Positions 10,431-20,192 of a DNA stretch of 64,000 nucleotides are shown here, in pieces. Position numbers and translations under genes: made by a program. The DNA comes from Lineus longissimus (Eukaryota > Nemertea > Pilidiophora > Heteronemertea > Lineidae). The notes beneath the pieces were generated by a model. The model saw nothing but the letters and a program-made list of their open reading frames with translations, ran no database searches and was not told where the DNA came from. How positions within the stretch are numbered: the first letter of the stretch is position 1; each line of letters begins with the position of its first letter. Location: contig NC_088325.1 in NCBI RefSeq assembly GCF_910592395.1, positions 9,242,109 to 9,306,108 of the forward strand, read 5' to 3'.

Positions 10431-10834
10431 TTGGTGTGTCTGCACTGGCTGGTGTCATCACCGCACCAATAGGTTTTGCACTTGGTGGAGTGACAATTGG
10501 TAGCGCCATTATCTCCTCAGCCCTTAGTTGGAAGAAAAAAGATATCATGAAGAAAATTGAAAAACATGAGAAGATTGGAATGTTGGCAATTTCAAAACTT
10601 AACTCCATCAATGATCTGGTAAGTAAGGCCATGAGTGATTCACACATTTCAACATATGAGTTTACTTTGATTCTCAAAGAAAAGGAAAAATACATTGTCA
10701 TGAAAAATTCCATCAGAAAAAAACAGAGGGAGGCAAGTTCAGCTGTTGATGTGAAATCTTTAAAGAGGACTTTTTTAGAAGAAGGAAAAAAACTGGCACA
10801 AACAGAGATGATAGAGAAACTGAAGTCACAGTAA
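10410..10834 (+). pseudogene. Polinton membrane and coiled-coil protein, N-terminus deleted
   Basis: Encodes a Gly/Ala-rich hydrophobic hairpin (VITAPIGFALGGVTIGSAI), then a lysine-rich helix with SKLNSINDLVSKAMSDSHIS and EFTLILKEKEKY. The counterpart at 54491-54867 in Polinton B has the same layout (hydrophobic pair, then NNVNNLLSRVIDNGTISASEFELI). The N-terminal part is missing, since the frame enters from the truncated integrase. Function unknown; likely membrane-associated. Confidence 0.55.
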
Positions 10835-11052
10835 TGGTGCCACCAATGATTAACCACCACCACCATTTCGAGCACCGCACTCCGGACTCTGTCCATTACC
10901 ACTACTACTATCCGAGGGACAACAGTCTTACTGCATACCCATCAGCATTGTTGGTACCACCACCACCAACACCTGATTTACTGGTGTCACCATTACTGGG
11001 ATCAGCATTATTGCCATCAGCACCCCCGATGTATGTTGAAAATTTAATTTAA
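10834..11052 (+). CDS. low-complexity small ORF (72 aa), doubtful
   Basis: The ATG overlaps the stop of the preceding gene (TAATG). The product is rich in His, Tyr and Pro, with NHHHH, HYHYYY and PPPPTP runs from microsatellite-like DNA. No homologue in Polintons B or C. It may be an insertion-derived frame; the sequence ATGGTGCCACCAATGA recurs inside the polymerase gene near 11838. Confidence 0.25.
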   Translation: MVPPMINHHHHFEHRTPDSVHYHYYYPRDNSLTAYPSALLVPPPPTPDLLVSPLLGSALLPSAPPMYVENLI

Positions 11053-11076
11053 TAATTTTTGTTATTCTAAATAGAA

Positions 11077-14000
11077 ATGGTTGATAAAAATGAGAAAATA
11101 CACTGTTCAACATGTAACAAGGAGATATCCTACAGCAATCTTTTAGCACATAGGAAAACCAAAGGTCATCAAAGAATGAAAGGTCATCAAAGAATGGAGT
11201 TATCAAGCCAGTCAGACTCGAGCTCACTGCGTTTACCTAACCCTATTCTACTACAAGATACCAAGAAACTTGAATTCGAGGCTAAGGAATTGGAGAACAT
11301 AAAGAATGTGAAGGATATCGAAGTGGTAAAAGAATTTGGTAAGCCAGTTGTTACCATTCGTCTGAAAATCAGCAAACCGGCAAAACACGTTTACGAGTAC
11401 AGAGGTAAACTGGAAGAAATTCTCTTCAAGCTAACGGATTACCATCATAAAATAAGTATTTCAGTTAAAGCTGAATTTGACAGATCTGGCGAAAAGGCTA
11501 TGTATCCTATTCAATCTCCAATGGAAAGCATAATTTCAAGAAATCAGACAATTTATGCCATAACCAGTCAATTGAACTACATAAAGGCCGCGATTGAGGA
11601 ACGATACTTCGAAGGAAGCGGCCTGAGTTTAAATGAAATCAAGTCGTGTGATCTTACAATATGTTCCTACAAGAAATGTAAAGGTGGTCACTACACTAGT
11701 TTACCATTCCGAACTAAAGCTGTCATTAATGTTAAAATCAAATGATGAGAAATGTTTTCTATGGAGTATTTTGGCTGCCAAATACAAAAACGACAGAAAC
11801 GTCACTGAAATCTATCCCAATCAAATGGTGCTACCAATGATGGTGCCACCAATGAACGAGGAAAGTTCGATAAAGATCAAATCATTTCCTGTGTGTGTTC
11901 AAACGGATATCCCTAAGATCGAACAAGACAACAATCTCAAGATTGTGTTCAAGTTAGAGAACGAATGGGCTAAAAGCATTTATGCCGCAAAGCTGGAACC
12001 ACTCTACCTCTCTAAGAACCACGATGATGATGATGTTATCGATCTGTTGTATTTCAAGGGTCATTTCATGTACATAAGAGACATAAATCTATTCTTCAAG
12101 ACTGACAGGAATAGTGTATTCATTTGTAGGAGATGCATGAATTACTTTTACAAGAAATCTACACTAGAAAGACATAAATTGAAATGTGGACAACACGATT
12201 ACTGTAAGATCAGTCTGCCTCAACCGAATAGTAAATGGTCACAGCTTAAGTTTAAAAAGCACTCATTCAAGAACAGAGTTCCCTTTGTAATCTATGCTGA
12301 TTTCGAAGCGATAAGCACAACAGTCAACGTCAATGGTAATACAAATCGGACAGAGTTTAAAGAGCAGTGCTCAAATGATACTGATACCACTAAAAAAACT
12401 ATTCAAACAGATTGCTTCAGCAGTTGGAGTTTACGTTCACTCTGACTATCCACAAATATAAGCCAGTGAGTATCTCTGTCACAGGGGTGCTGATGTAGTT
12501 GACGTTTTCTGTAACTGGTTACTCAGAATGGAAGCGACGTTCTCAACTCTACTTAACTGCAACATTCCTCTCATCATGACAGACAAAGATTTGGTGAGAT
12601 ATCCCCAGGAAACAAACTGTTACTACTGCAATGAAGTTTTAGGCGAGGACAGAGTTCAAGATCACAATCACTACAATGGAAAATACAGAGATGCTGCTCA
12701 CAATGCTTGCAACTTGAACGAGAAGAAAGCCATGTTTGTCCCAGTGTTTTTTCACAATCTCAGTAATTACGATTCTCACCTCTTCATCAGAGATTTGATG
12801 TCTAGGTCACACAAGAAACTGAAGCTTCTTGCTAAAAACGCAGAAGAGTACATTTCATTTGAGATCGGTTGTTTTAAATTTTTAGACTCTTACAGATTCT
12901 TACAGTCTGGCTTGGACAACATCACCAAATCTATGGAAGATGGTGACTTTAAGATAACAAGACAGTCTTACCCCAATCCTGACGATTTTAAACTATTGAG
13001 GAAGAAAGGATCGGTGCCTTATTCATTTTACACGTCACATGAAAGTTACAGTGTTACTCACTAAGAGAAGTCTATGTTCTTTGATGAATTGAAGAATGAA
13101 ATGGCGGATGATTCAGTTTACCTAAAATCCAAAGACATATGGGATCATTTCAAGATCAGAAATCATGGAGAGTTCATCGACCTGTACCTCAAAAGAGATG
13201 TTCTTTTGTTAGCTGATTTATTCGAGAAATTCAGGGACGTTAATTTAAACAATTTTCAGATCGATCCTTGTCACTGCTATTCAGCACCTGGATTGACCTG
13301 GTTGGCCGGATTGAAACACACAGACATAAATCACGAACTTCTTACCGATACCGATATCCTACTTACTTTGGAAAAGGCAATAAGAGCTGGAATTTCAGGT
13401 GTGATGGGAACAAGACATGTCAAGGCAGATGAACACCACAAACTACTCTACATAGACGCAAACAATCTCTATGGCTGGGCTATGATGGAAAGTCAGCCTT
13501 ACGGCAGTTTTCAAATGTTTGACGATACCATGAATAAAGCAAACATAACTTATCAGAAGATCATGTCAATTCCTAAAGACAGTAAAGTGGGATATCTTTT
13601 CGAAGTAGATTTGGCTTATCCAGAGGAAATCAAGTTCAAGTCAAAGAACTTTCCATTCTGTCCAGAATCGCTTTTCATAGACGACGACGAATTAAGCCCT
13701 TGCCAGAAAGAGTTACTTGGTGACGAGAAGAGGTCAAGGGTAGAAAAATTGATCCTCACACAGAAGGACAAGACCAACTACATCGTGCATTACAGACTTT
13801 TACAGTTTTACTTAAAGCAAAGAATGACACTAAAAAAGGCCCATTCTGTCATCAGTTTCAAACAATCAAAGTGGTTGAAATCATACATCGACTTCAACAC
13901 TAAAAAGAGGATGGCTTCTAATACTGATTTCGAGAAAGATTACTTCAAATTAATGAACAATGCTTTCTATGGAAAGACATGTGAAAACGTGAGGAACATG

Positions 14001-14780
14001 GTAGAAATTGAACTGGTGACAGATGGAGAAATTGCCAAGAACTTCATGGCAAGTCCCATGTTTTCATCGATTAACATATTTGACGAAAGTAGCGCGGCAA
14101 TTTGCATGAGGAAAACATCAATAAAGTTTAACAAGCCACTCTACATAGGAGCTGCAGTACTGGAGTTGTCCAAGCTGCTGATGTATGAATTCTACTACAA
14201 CATACTTCAACCTTACTTTGGTGAGAAAAACCTAGAACTTCTTTATTTGGACACGGATTCTTTCGTTTTGAAGATCAAAACAGACGATTTAACAGCATAC
14301 CTCAAAGAGTTAAAGGATCACTTCGACTTCAGTAATTACCCAAAGGATCATCCTCTTTACGACACTAGCAAGAAGAAAGTTCCAGGCCACTTTAAGGATG
14401 AGCTGGGAGGAGACGAAATGATAGAATTCATTGCCTTGAGGAGTAAGATGTATGCGTACAGAACCAAGACTATGTCTGAAGAGCAAGGCTCGACTAAAAA
14501 TTCAGAAACAAAGAAATTGAAGGGAATCGCTAGTAATGCAGTGAAGAAGTCATTTACATTTGATGACTACGTTTATTGTCTTGAAAACACTAAGACTTTT
14601 AATCATAAAATGCGTCATCTGAGGTCAGAAAAGCATCAAATGCATCTGGAAGAGATTGACAAGAAAAGCTTAAGTCCTTTCGATGACAAGCGTTTCATCT
14701 TAGAGGATGGAATTTCTACATTGCCTTTCGGCATGTACTATGAAAAATACATTGATTACAGTGATTTAATGAATGTTTAA
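11077..14780 (+). pseudogene. POLB: Polinton A protein-primed DNA polymerase B, broken
   Basis: In order: a C2H2-like finger at the start (CSTCNKEISYSNLLAHRKTKGH), a conserved middle region with SNDEKCFLWS (near 11740) and a Cys4-type cluster (CRRCMNYF, near 12125), exonuclease motif I YADFEAIS (near 12297), an embedded HNH/endonuclease-VII-like module (CYYCNEVL with QDHNHYNGKYRDAAHNAC), ExoII FHNLSNYDSHLF, then polymerase motifs A DANNLYGWAM (near 13458), B KLMNNAFYGKT (near 13950) and C YLDTDSF (near 14245). Frameshifts near 11737 and at the A-run near 12395, a TAA near 12462 and a TAA at 13062 break it. It starts in TTCTAAATAGAAATGG. Known role: protein-primed copying of the element. Confidence 0.85.
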
Positions 14781-14814
14781 CCTTAATGAATATTTAATCT
14801 TAATTAAATAGAAA

Positions 14815-15558
14815 ATGGATTTCATAATTTTTAAGAATGAATGCGATGAAGCCATATTTGAGCTTAACTTAACAGACCCATTGAACATAAAATCGATCAC
14901 TTTAAAATCACTTTCATTCTTTAACTCTTGGTACACTGGTGATTTTCTAACTGGGTATGGTAACATATTAATGAATATTTACTTCAAAACTAAAACCATA
15001 AATACTACTAAGATAATGAATGATAGACATTACAGTTTAGCAGACTTCTGTAGTTCTATTAAAAGAACATTTCTAAAGAGAGGAATCAATCATGTTAATT
15101 TCTACTGCGACAAAAGCAATTACCTAATAATTGAACTAACGGAAGATAAGGTATTCAGATTAAGGGAAGAAGATGAAGGGTCCCAAATGGATAATCGAGT
15201 GTGGAATAAAAACTTAGGTTTCAAACAAACAAAATTTGAACAAAAAGGAAAATACTACTCCGCCAAGCCACTTAACTTTTACAGAACAGAACTATTTTTA
15301 AGATCAAATTTGGTCGACAAAGCTAAGACCCTCTACAACAATAAACCTTCTGACATTTTATGCATCGTTCCTGTTGAAGATGGTGATCAGGTACAATACC
15401 AGAGATATGAACTCAATTGTAAGAAAATAGTGAACAAAAAATGTACAAATCAAGTCAAATTTGAAATCACTGATGAGAATGGTAAAATAGTTAATTTCAG
15501 AGGGAGCTCAGTTACTTTAAATTTTTCACTTGAAACTAATAATAGTGTGTTTGAGTAA
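14815..15558 (+). CDS. penton-like minor capsid protein 2 (247 aa)
   Basis: Intact frame preceded by AATTAAATAGAAAATGG. It shows the layout of Polinton single-jelly-roll proteins: an N-terminal strand pair, a SLADFCSSIKRTF helix after a short linker, and a C-terminal FEITDENGKIVNFRG block. That block parallels the LTDENNDIIDLNG block of the gene at 7921-8684 and the IKDQNKEPIEFLT block of 53801-54490. Polinton A thus carries two paralogous penton-like genes. It converges with the next gene, separated by 2 bp. Confidence 0.6.
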   Translation: MDFIIFKNECDEAIFELNLTDPLNIKSITLKSLSFFNSWYTGDFLTGYGNILMNIYFKTKTINTTKIMNDRHYSLADFCSSIKRTFLKRGINHVNFYCDKSNYLIIELTEDKVFRLREEDEGSQMDNRVWNKNLGFKQTKFEQKGKYYSAKPLNFYRTELFLRSNLVDKAKTLYNNKPSDILCIVPVEDGDQVQYQRYELNCKKIVNKKCTNQVKFEITDENGKIVNFRGSSVTLNFSLETNNSVFE

Positions 15559-15560
15559 TT

Positions 15561-16049
15561 CTACTCCATTAAACTAAGATTACATGTTTTAGGAGTTGTG
15601 TAACACCCTTCTGGTTTACTACCCTTTAATTTGTATCCTTCTGGTTTACTACCTACTAGTACTTTCTTGTTAGTTTTAATCTTAGGATAGCAGTAAATGA
15701 TGACTGCAAAACCAAATGCAGCTAAAATGGCATACAGTGTTGTACTCCTGGAACTTCCAGTATTTTCAGGCTCTGCTCTTTGGGCTTTGTCCGAATTGAC
15801 ACCAGTACTTTCAGTACTTTCAGTACTTTCAGTATTTTCAGTATTTTCAGACTCTGGTCCGGGTTCGTCATCTTTCCCAGTAAACCTCTCCTGTTTTGAC
15901 TTCTTGAATTCCTGAGATCTTTTACCTAATTCTCGAGACCATGCAATTTGTTTTTCTGATCTTGCTCTCTTAAGGGGCTTTTCACTGTCCGTCACTCGAG
16001 CTATGCTATCGGTCTCTGCTCTCTGGACTTTGTCCTGCTCCACTTCCAT
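15561..16049 (-). CDS. basic single-span Polinton membrane protein (162 aa)
   Basis: N-terminal half is charged, with KQIAWSRELGKRSQEFKKSK; then a TEST repeat run from a CAGTACTTT-type microsatellite (15790-15850); then one hydrophobic span (LYAILAAFGFAVIIYCY, about residues 105-121) and a basic tail with a duplicated GSKPEGY-type motif. The 95-aa gene at 51397-51684 has the same design (NPKRVEWGKKLGQLNKGKKK, then one span), so this is a conserved Polinton gene expanded by repeats. Function unknown. Confidence 0.6.
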   Translation of the reverse strand: MEVEQDKVQRAETDSIARVTDSEKPLKRARSEKQIAWSRELGKRSQEFKKSKQERFTGKDDEPGPESENTENTESTESTESTGVNSDKAQRAEPENTGSSRSTTLYAILAAFGFAVIIYCYPKIKTNKKVLVGSKPEGYKLKGSKPEGCYTTPKTCNLSLME

Positions 16050-16149
16050 TTAATCTTATGAAATTTTCATGTTCACTAGCAGATTTTGTTTATTGACAAT
16101 GTCCTAAAGTGATCAGTGTTGATGAGGCAAGAGCAGTTAGTGCACCCAT

Positions 16150-17504
16150 TCACAAACTCAACCATCCTAACCATTTGTCCAATTCATTGGTAACAATGTA
16201 ATCGTTTCTTAGGTCTTCGTACAGCTGGTCTTCGTCATCAACAGGCAAGAAAAACTTTGTTAATTTAGTGTAAGTTTTTAAGACTGTCTTACCCAATGAA
16301 TCGTTCAGTCTGGCAGCCATCTTTGTCTGGTAGATCCTAAGGTGTTTCAATACTTCCTTCTCATTCATTGCGTCTAAATCATTAAGTGTAAACTGTTTAT
16401 TTAGGAAATCCTTGCTTTTACCTGTTGCCATCAGAACTACCACCACCTGTTGGCAACTAGGGTTAAGTAGACCTTGACTAGTGTTTGTTTGTTTGTTTGT
16501 TTGAAATAATTTTATTACTTTCAATAATATTGTAACATACAGATGAATCCCAGGGCTAGGCTATCAAGCATTATTAGCCCTGGTTATTATTACATAGAGA
16601 AAAGTGAATGATGGCAGAGAAGAATTAAACAAACAAGGATATGATAATTGAAAACAGGCTTCATAAGTTAAAGAATGGCGAGTTCAGCAATAAAGGTGCT
16701 GACTCTAGTAACGATAAAGATATTGTCTACAATAGACAATCTGTAATGGCCATTCAATAACAACTGCAGCCTGTCTTCTTGGCAAAGGTTGTAGAATATA
16801 AAGGTGAATGATGGCAGCGTATTCAGGTCATCAAAAAGATCAACCCTAAGCATGTCGGCAAAAGGGCAGTTGAAGAAGAGGTGGCGTGTGGTTTGCGCCT
16901 TGTGTCCGCATTTACAGTAAGGGTCGTTAACATTTACAAAGTTATGAGAAAACAGGTGGTTTTTGAATATAAGGTCACATTTGGTCCTATTCAAAACGAT
17001 TTCAGCTTGACGGGGTAGGTTTAGTTTGGGCGTAGCCATGGACATTTGATTCCTGCCTAGGAATAGTCTTAAGTGGTATTTGAAAGAGTTTCGAGAGTAA
17101 CGAGTTTGGACATCTATTGGAAGGGAAGACCAGTGCCTAATTGAGCTGGGTATTGTGGATTTTGTGAGATTCTGCGACATGTTTCTAGGAAAATTGTAGG
17201 TTCTGCGATTTCTAAGACGCCCGTCAAAGACGGGGTTTCGATACTGAACAAATTCATTGTGACTAGTGTTAACTAGGCCTTGACTAGAACTGACTAAATT
17301 TGAACTATTTAACGCCTTGTTAGAAGCTTGTTGCTTTGTTGTGTGATTCTGTTGGTAATTAGCAGTGTTCTGTTGAAAGTTAGCTGCATTCTGTTGGTAA
17401 TTAGTTGCAATGGGATTAGCTGGATTTGAAATAGAACTTACTGGATTAATTACTCCGATTTGTTTCATTTGCTGCTCAATTATCGTTGATGTCTGATTAT
17501 TCAT
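16150..17504 (-). pseudogene. Polinton helical protein split by a LINE fragment
   Basis: The gene starts at the ATG at 17504 (context AAATAAATG) with a Gln/Asn-rich N-terminus containing four NYQQN/NFQQN-type repeats. It is broken at about 17260 by the 3' end of a LINE and resumes about 16485 down to the stop at 16150. The C-terminal part (NEKEVLKHLRIYQTKMAARL ... NDYIVTNELDKWLG) matches 50094-50552 of Polinton B (EKMYNEYQARYNTQIADDL ... NVIVNNEIKKQLGQYM). Function unknown; helical, probably structural. Confidence 0.55.
16488..17259 (-). mobile_element. 5'-truncated LINE 3' end with target duplication
   Basis: Encodes on the minus strand only the C-terminus of a LINE ORF2, including a zinc-knuckle-like CKCGHKAQTTRHLFFNC block (near 16870-16925), followed by untranslated sequence and a (CAAA)n tail at about 16484-16505. 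It is flanked by an approximately 11-bp duplication TGACTAGTGTT (about 16477-16487 and 17260-17270). It interrupts a Polinton A gene. Junction positions are good to a few bases. Confidence 0.75.
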
Positions 17505-17538
17505 TTATTTGAACGGAAAATCATTTCCAGACAAAGTC

Positions 17539-18347
17539 CTACTTACCAGAAAGAGGATATCTAGATCTCGCAAGTTCTAGACTACATGGTAAAGGATAAC
17601 ATTTGCTGATATCTTGCACCTCTAATGCCTTCAATAGAATTTCACTTTGTTTATCGATTGCTTGTTCATTTTCATATTCAAGCCTGTAATTTTTGAAGAA
17701 AATACTTCCTAAGAAACCAGACCATAGTGATCTCAAATCATCCAGTCGGTCCTTATCAGTTGGATTCGGTTTCAATACTACATAATCAATGTTCAATGTT
17801 TTAAATGCTTGGTGTAAAAACAGCTTGTAATTTATGTTAATTTTAACTCCCCTGTAATGAAAATATTTGAGGAATGCCAAGAAAACCATTCTGAGATATG
17901 TGAAATTTTCTTTGGTCAACTGAGGTTTACCAATTGCTCTGTTAATGAATTCAATTTCTAAATAAGTGTCACACTCTAGACCAGGTAAGACATCATTGGG
18001 TTTGAGTTTAACATACCAAATCGCAAGGCATTCAGGACTGTTTTTTCATAGCTGGTCGCACAGGGCCATTTTCTTGGACTTGAGAAGTAAACCTAAATCC
18101 TACTTTCAACAAAATGTTTCAAATAATTTACTGATAAATCTGACAGACGTGTCTGGCCAAGGTTTATGATGATGTAGTCAAAGTAACGTGTTTTGTTCTC
18201 AATAGTGATTTCTGGATTCTTAAAGTCATCACTGTAAGTGGTCGAATTGCAATTCCTGCAGTACGGGTAAAGTTGCTTGGCCGGTCTGTCAAAATTCAGT
18301 TTTTTCTGGCATTCAAAAAGTGTCCATCGTTTGCAGTTATGGCACAA
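17539..18347 (-). pseudogene. zinc-ribbon protein, possibly late transcription factor-like, broken
   Basis: Two frames: 18347-18093 with a CHNCKRWTLF ... YPYCRNCNS zinc-ribbon-like cluster, and 17919-17539 with a helical TKENFTYLRMVFLAFLKYF block. Order and content parallel the minus-strand gene at 50582-51223 in Polinton B (two CxxC clusters, then RKNFFTNKFILQKLLEHY). At least one frameshift lies between 17920 and 18093. If the comparison holds, both are relatives of the Polinton/poxvirus VLTF3-like factor; similarity is weak by eye. Confidence 0.4.
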
Positions 18348-18359
18348 TTGAGCATCACT

Positions 18360-18635
18360 TCATGTGAATGTATCACACTGTTTCATAGGTGTTACCTGGT
18401 TCATAGGTGTTACCTGATTCATAGGTGTTACCTGATTCATAGGTGTTACTGTAAGATCGCGCTCTGCTCTGTGCACTTTGTCCGGATCTTCTTCAGAGAT
18501 TGTCATTAATGGTTCAACCCTTGGTCTAATGTAACCATTTTGTTTCATTTGACTGAAATAATGCATTTGACTAAAATACTGCATTTTACTAAAATACTTC
18601 TCTAAAAAGACATAACTGTACATTCTTTCACTCAT
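18360..18635 (-). CDS. small Polinton A protein with VTPMNQ repeats (91 aa)
   Basis: ATG at 18635 in TTATTCTAAATCATG. Four tandem VTPMNQ/VTPMKQ units near the C-terminus come from an 18-bp DNA repeat (about 18375-18450). The N-terminus has repeated YFSQM units. It may be the 5' part of the broken zinc-ribbon gene downstream. No function assigned. Confidence 0.4.
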   Translation of the reverse strand: MSERMYSYVFLEKYFSKMQYFSQMHYFSQMKQNGYIRPRVEPLMTISEEDPDKVHRAERDLTVTPMNQVTPMNQVTPMNQVTPMKQCDTFT

Positions 18636-18655
18636 GATTTAGAATAAAAAAATCA

Positions 18656-18799
18656 TTAAGTAGTAAACTTGCTTTTATTCTTGTGACATTTCGCGCACTT
18701 GACCAGTAGATATCTGTGTCCATTTGAAGTAATGTGATGAGTTAACTTACCCGAATTACCTGTAATTTCCTTACATCTAAGGCAGTAAATCTTATTCAT
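18656..18799 (-). CDS. 47-aa zinc-ribbon protein (DUF5679-like)
   Basis: A short frame from ATG at 18799 to TAA at 18656. It has two CxxC pairs (YCLRCK and KCAKCHK) separated by about 28 residues, with a SNGHRYLL segment between them. Tiny proteins of this shape, YCxxCK ... T-x-N-G-R-x-x-L-x-G-x-C-x-x-C-G-x-K, are widespread in Polintons and large DNA viruses and are known as DUF5679-like. Upstream is ATTAAATATG. Identification rests on cysteine spacing and context. Confidence 0.5.
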   Translation of the reverse strand: MNKIYCLRCKEITGNSGKLTHHITSNGHRYLLVKCAKCHKNKSKFTT

Positions 18800-18844
18800 A
18801 TTTAATTAGCTAATTAATTAGAGATTATTTGAATGCATGTCTGT

Positions 18845-18954
18845 CACTGGATTACTTGAATTTCCCTTCGCGGTTAGGTCAAAAAATATCAGATGGCAGC
18901 ACTGGATTACTTGAATTTCCCTTCGCGGTTAGGTCAAAAGTTATCAGATGGCAG
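18845..18954 (+). repeat. 55-bp tandem repeat, two copies
   Basis: CACTGGATTACTTGAATTTC-type 55-bp units at 18845-18899 and 18900-18954, nearly identical, followed by a partial third start and a doubled TTAAACAGGTG. It lies just beyond the last gene of Polinton A and may be what remains of its terminal region. Confidence 0.75.
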
Positions 18955-19024
18955 CACTGGAGCAATTAATGTTAAACAGGTGTTAAACAGGTGTTACTGT
19001 TAAATAGGCATAAATGTCATTGAT

Positions 19025-19125
19025 CTAGCAGAAAGTTCAATGGCCGAGTGTGTAAAGCATGGAGCTTCCACACATGAGGTTATGTGTTGGCGTGGGTTCG
19101 TTTCCCGGTGAAGGCAACATATGCA
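19025..19125 (+). repeat. tRNA (Ser/Leu-type) SINE-like head
   Basis: ATGGCCGAGTGTGTAAAGC resembles an A box of a type II tRNA and GTGGGTTCGTTTCCC a B box about 45 bases later, with a long variable-arm-like insertion between. It is followed by a palindrome TTATCACGCCGTGATAA (about 19155). A tRNA-derived SINE is the likeliest reading. Confidence 0.4.
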
Positions 19126-19852
19126 GACGGGTTTTAGTTGTGGATAATGGAGCGGGTGTAAACTTATCACGCCGTGATAACAAAGTATCCCACTGGGATA
19201 AGTATTTTTGGTTCATTTGTTGTTCAATGACAGATGCAATTATGGTATCCCAACTTAAGTAAGTAATAGGGAACCTTGTCATTTTATCCATGTTACGTAT
19301 TTTGGTAGGTTTTGGCAAAAAACCAAATACCCCCCTGTGTTTACAGAAATTATCCATGTTGGGGTTTTGGTAGTGTTTGTGGTGTAAAACTTAGTTTTCT
19401 TGCCAAATTTCCATGAATAATGATGACAACGAAGTTTTTTGCCCAAGTTTCCAGGATTAGTCTTAGATCGTCGTATATTGAGGTTCCCTATTACTCTTGT
19501 ATGCTTCCAGGTTCGTGTGTCTTAATTAACTACAACAACACTAACTACAACAACATCGACAACACCACGATCGAAGACTCCCAATCTCTCCGGGTTGAAA
19601 TATTCCAGCATGACGGTAAATATCATACGCACATCCATAAGCGCATAATGCATAACCAGAATGTGGATTATTCAATCATAGATACGTTACGTTTACTAAG
19701 ATAAATTTATCAAACCATACCTTGAGAAGATCAGATAGAATACTTTTATGCGAATAATAATAATAATGATAATAATAAGCTATTACTTGTGACGAAATCT
19801 GATTTTATATTTGCAGAAATCAACAGACTGTGATTAGAAAACAACTGTAAAA
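19126..19852. other. non-genic spacer
   Basis: No supported gene. AT-rich with short ACAACA and AATAAT microsatellites (about 19530-19560 and 19757-19780). Nothing else recognised. Confidence 0.5.
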
Positions 19853-20159
19853 ATGAATGCTCAAGAGCAAGCCTTCCAGGATATGATCCTCAAGCATATG
19901 GATGAGGATGCATTACCAATGAACCAAATCGCCGCTATGCTTCCACCACCACCACCACCACCACCGCATGCAGCAGTAGCCGATGTCATTATGGCTAACG
20001 AGACACCACAAGCAGTAGACAGAGGAAAACGAAAACAAAAACACTCGTGCAATCTATGTGATAAGACTTTTACAAATGCCCAAGGGTTAAAGAGACACAT
20101 GGCTAGTGCGCACGAGGGTAAGAAGTTCAAATGTAACTTTTGCAATAAACAATTAAGAG

Positions 20160-20192
<33 letters not shown>

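Larger units (their letters stand above)
6446..18980 (+). mobile_element. Polinton A, decayed, ends not defined
   Basis: A block of Polinton genes in this order: MCP, 78-aa membrane protein, penton-like protein, MAG-type membrane protein, ATPase (-), integrase, membrane protein, polymerase B, second penton-like protein, then five minus-strand small genes. The left edge is a sharp junction that removes the first capsid codons at 6446. No TIR or 6-bp duplication could be found. The right limit is approximate, set after the 55-bp tandem repeats. Most large genes carry stops or frameshifts. Several small genes have homologues in Polinton B in a rearranged order, so A and B are distinct lineages. 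Confidence 0.8.

Noticed and set aside
10402-10902. Antisense 166-codon frame opposite the Polinton A membrane protein
   Set aside because: A complementary shadow of the lysine-rich helix; hydrophobic only by codon complement.
6446-18980. TIRs or a target duplication for Polinton A
   Set aside because: Comparison of the outer sequences gave no inverted match. The left edge is a truncation, so ends are reported as undefined.
19025-19100. A functional tRNA gene
   Set aside because: A and B boxes are present, but no complete acceptor stem or proper anticodon arm could be formed. A SINE head fits better.
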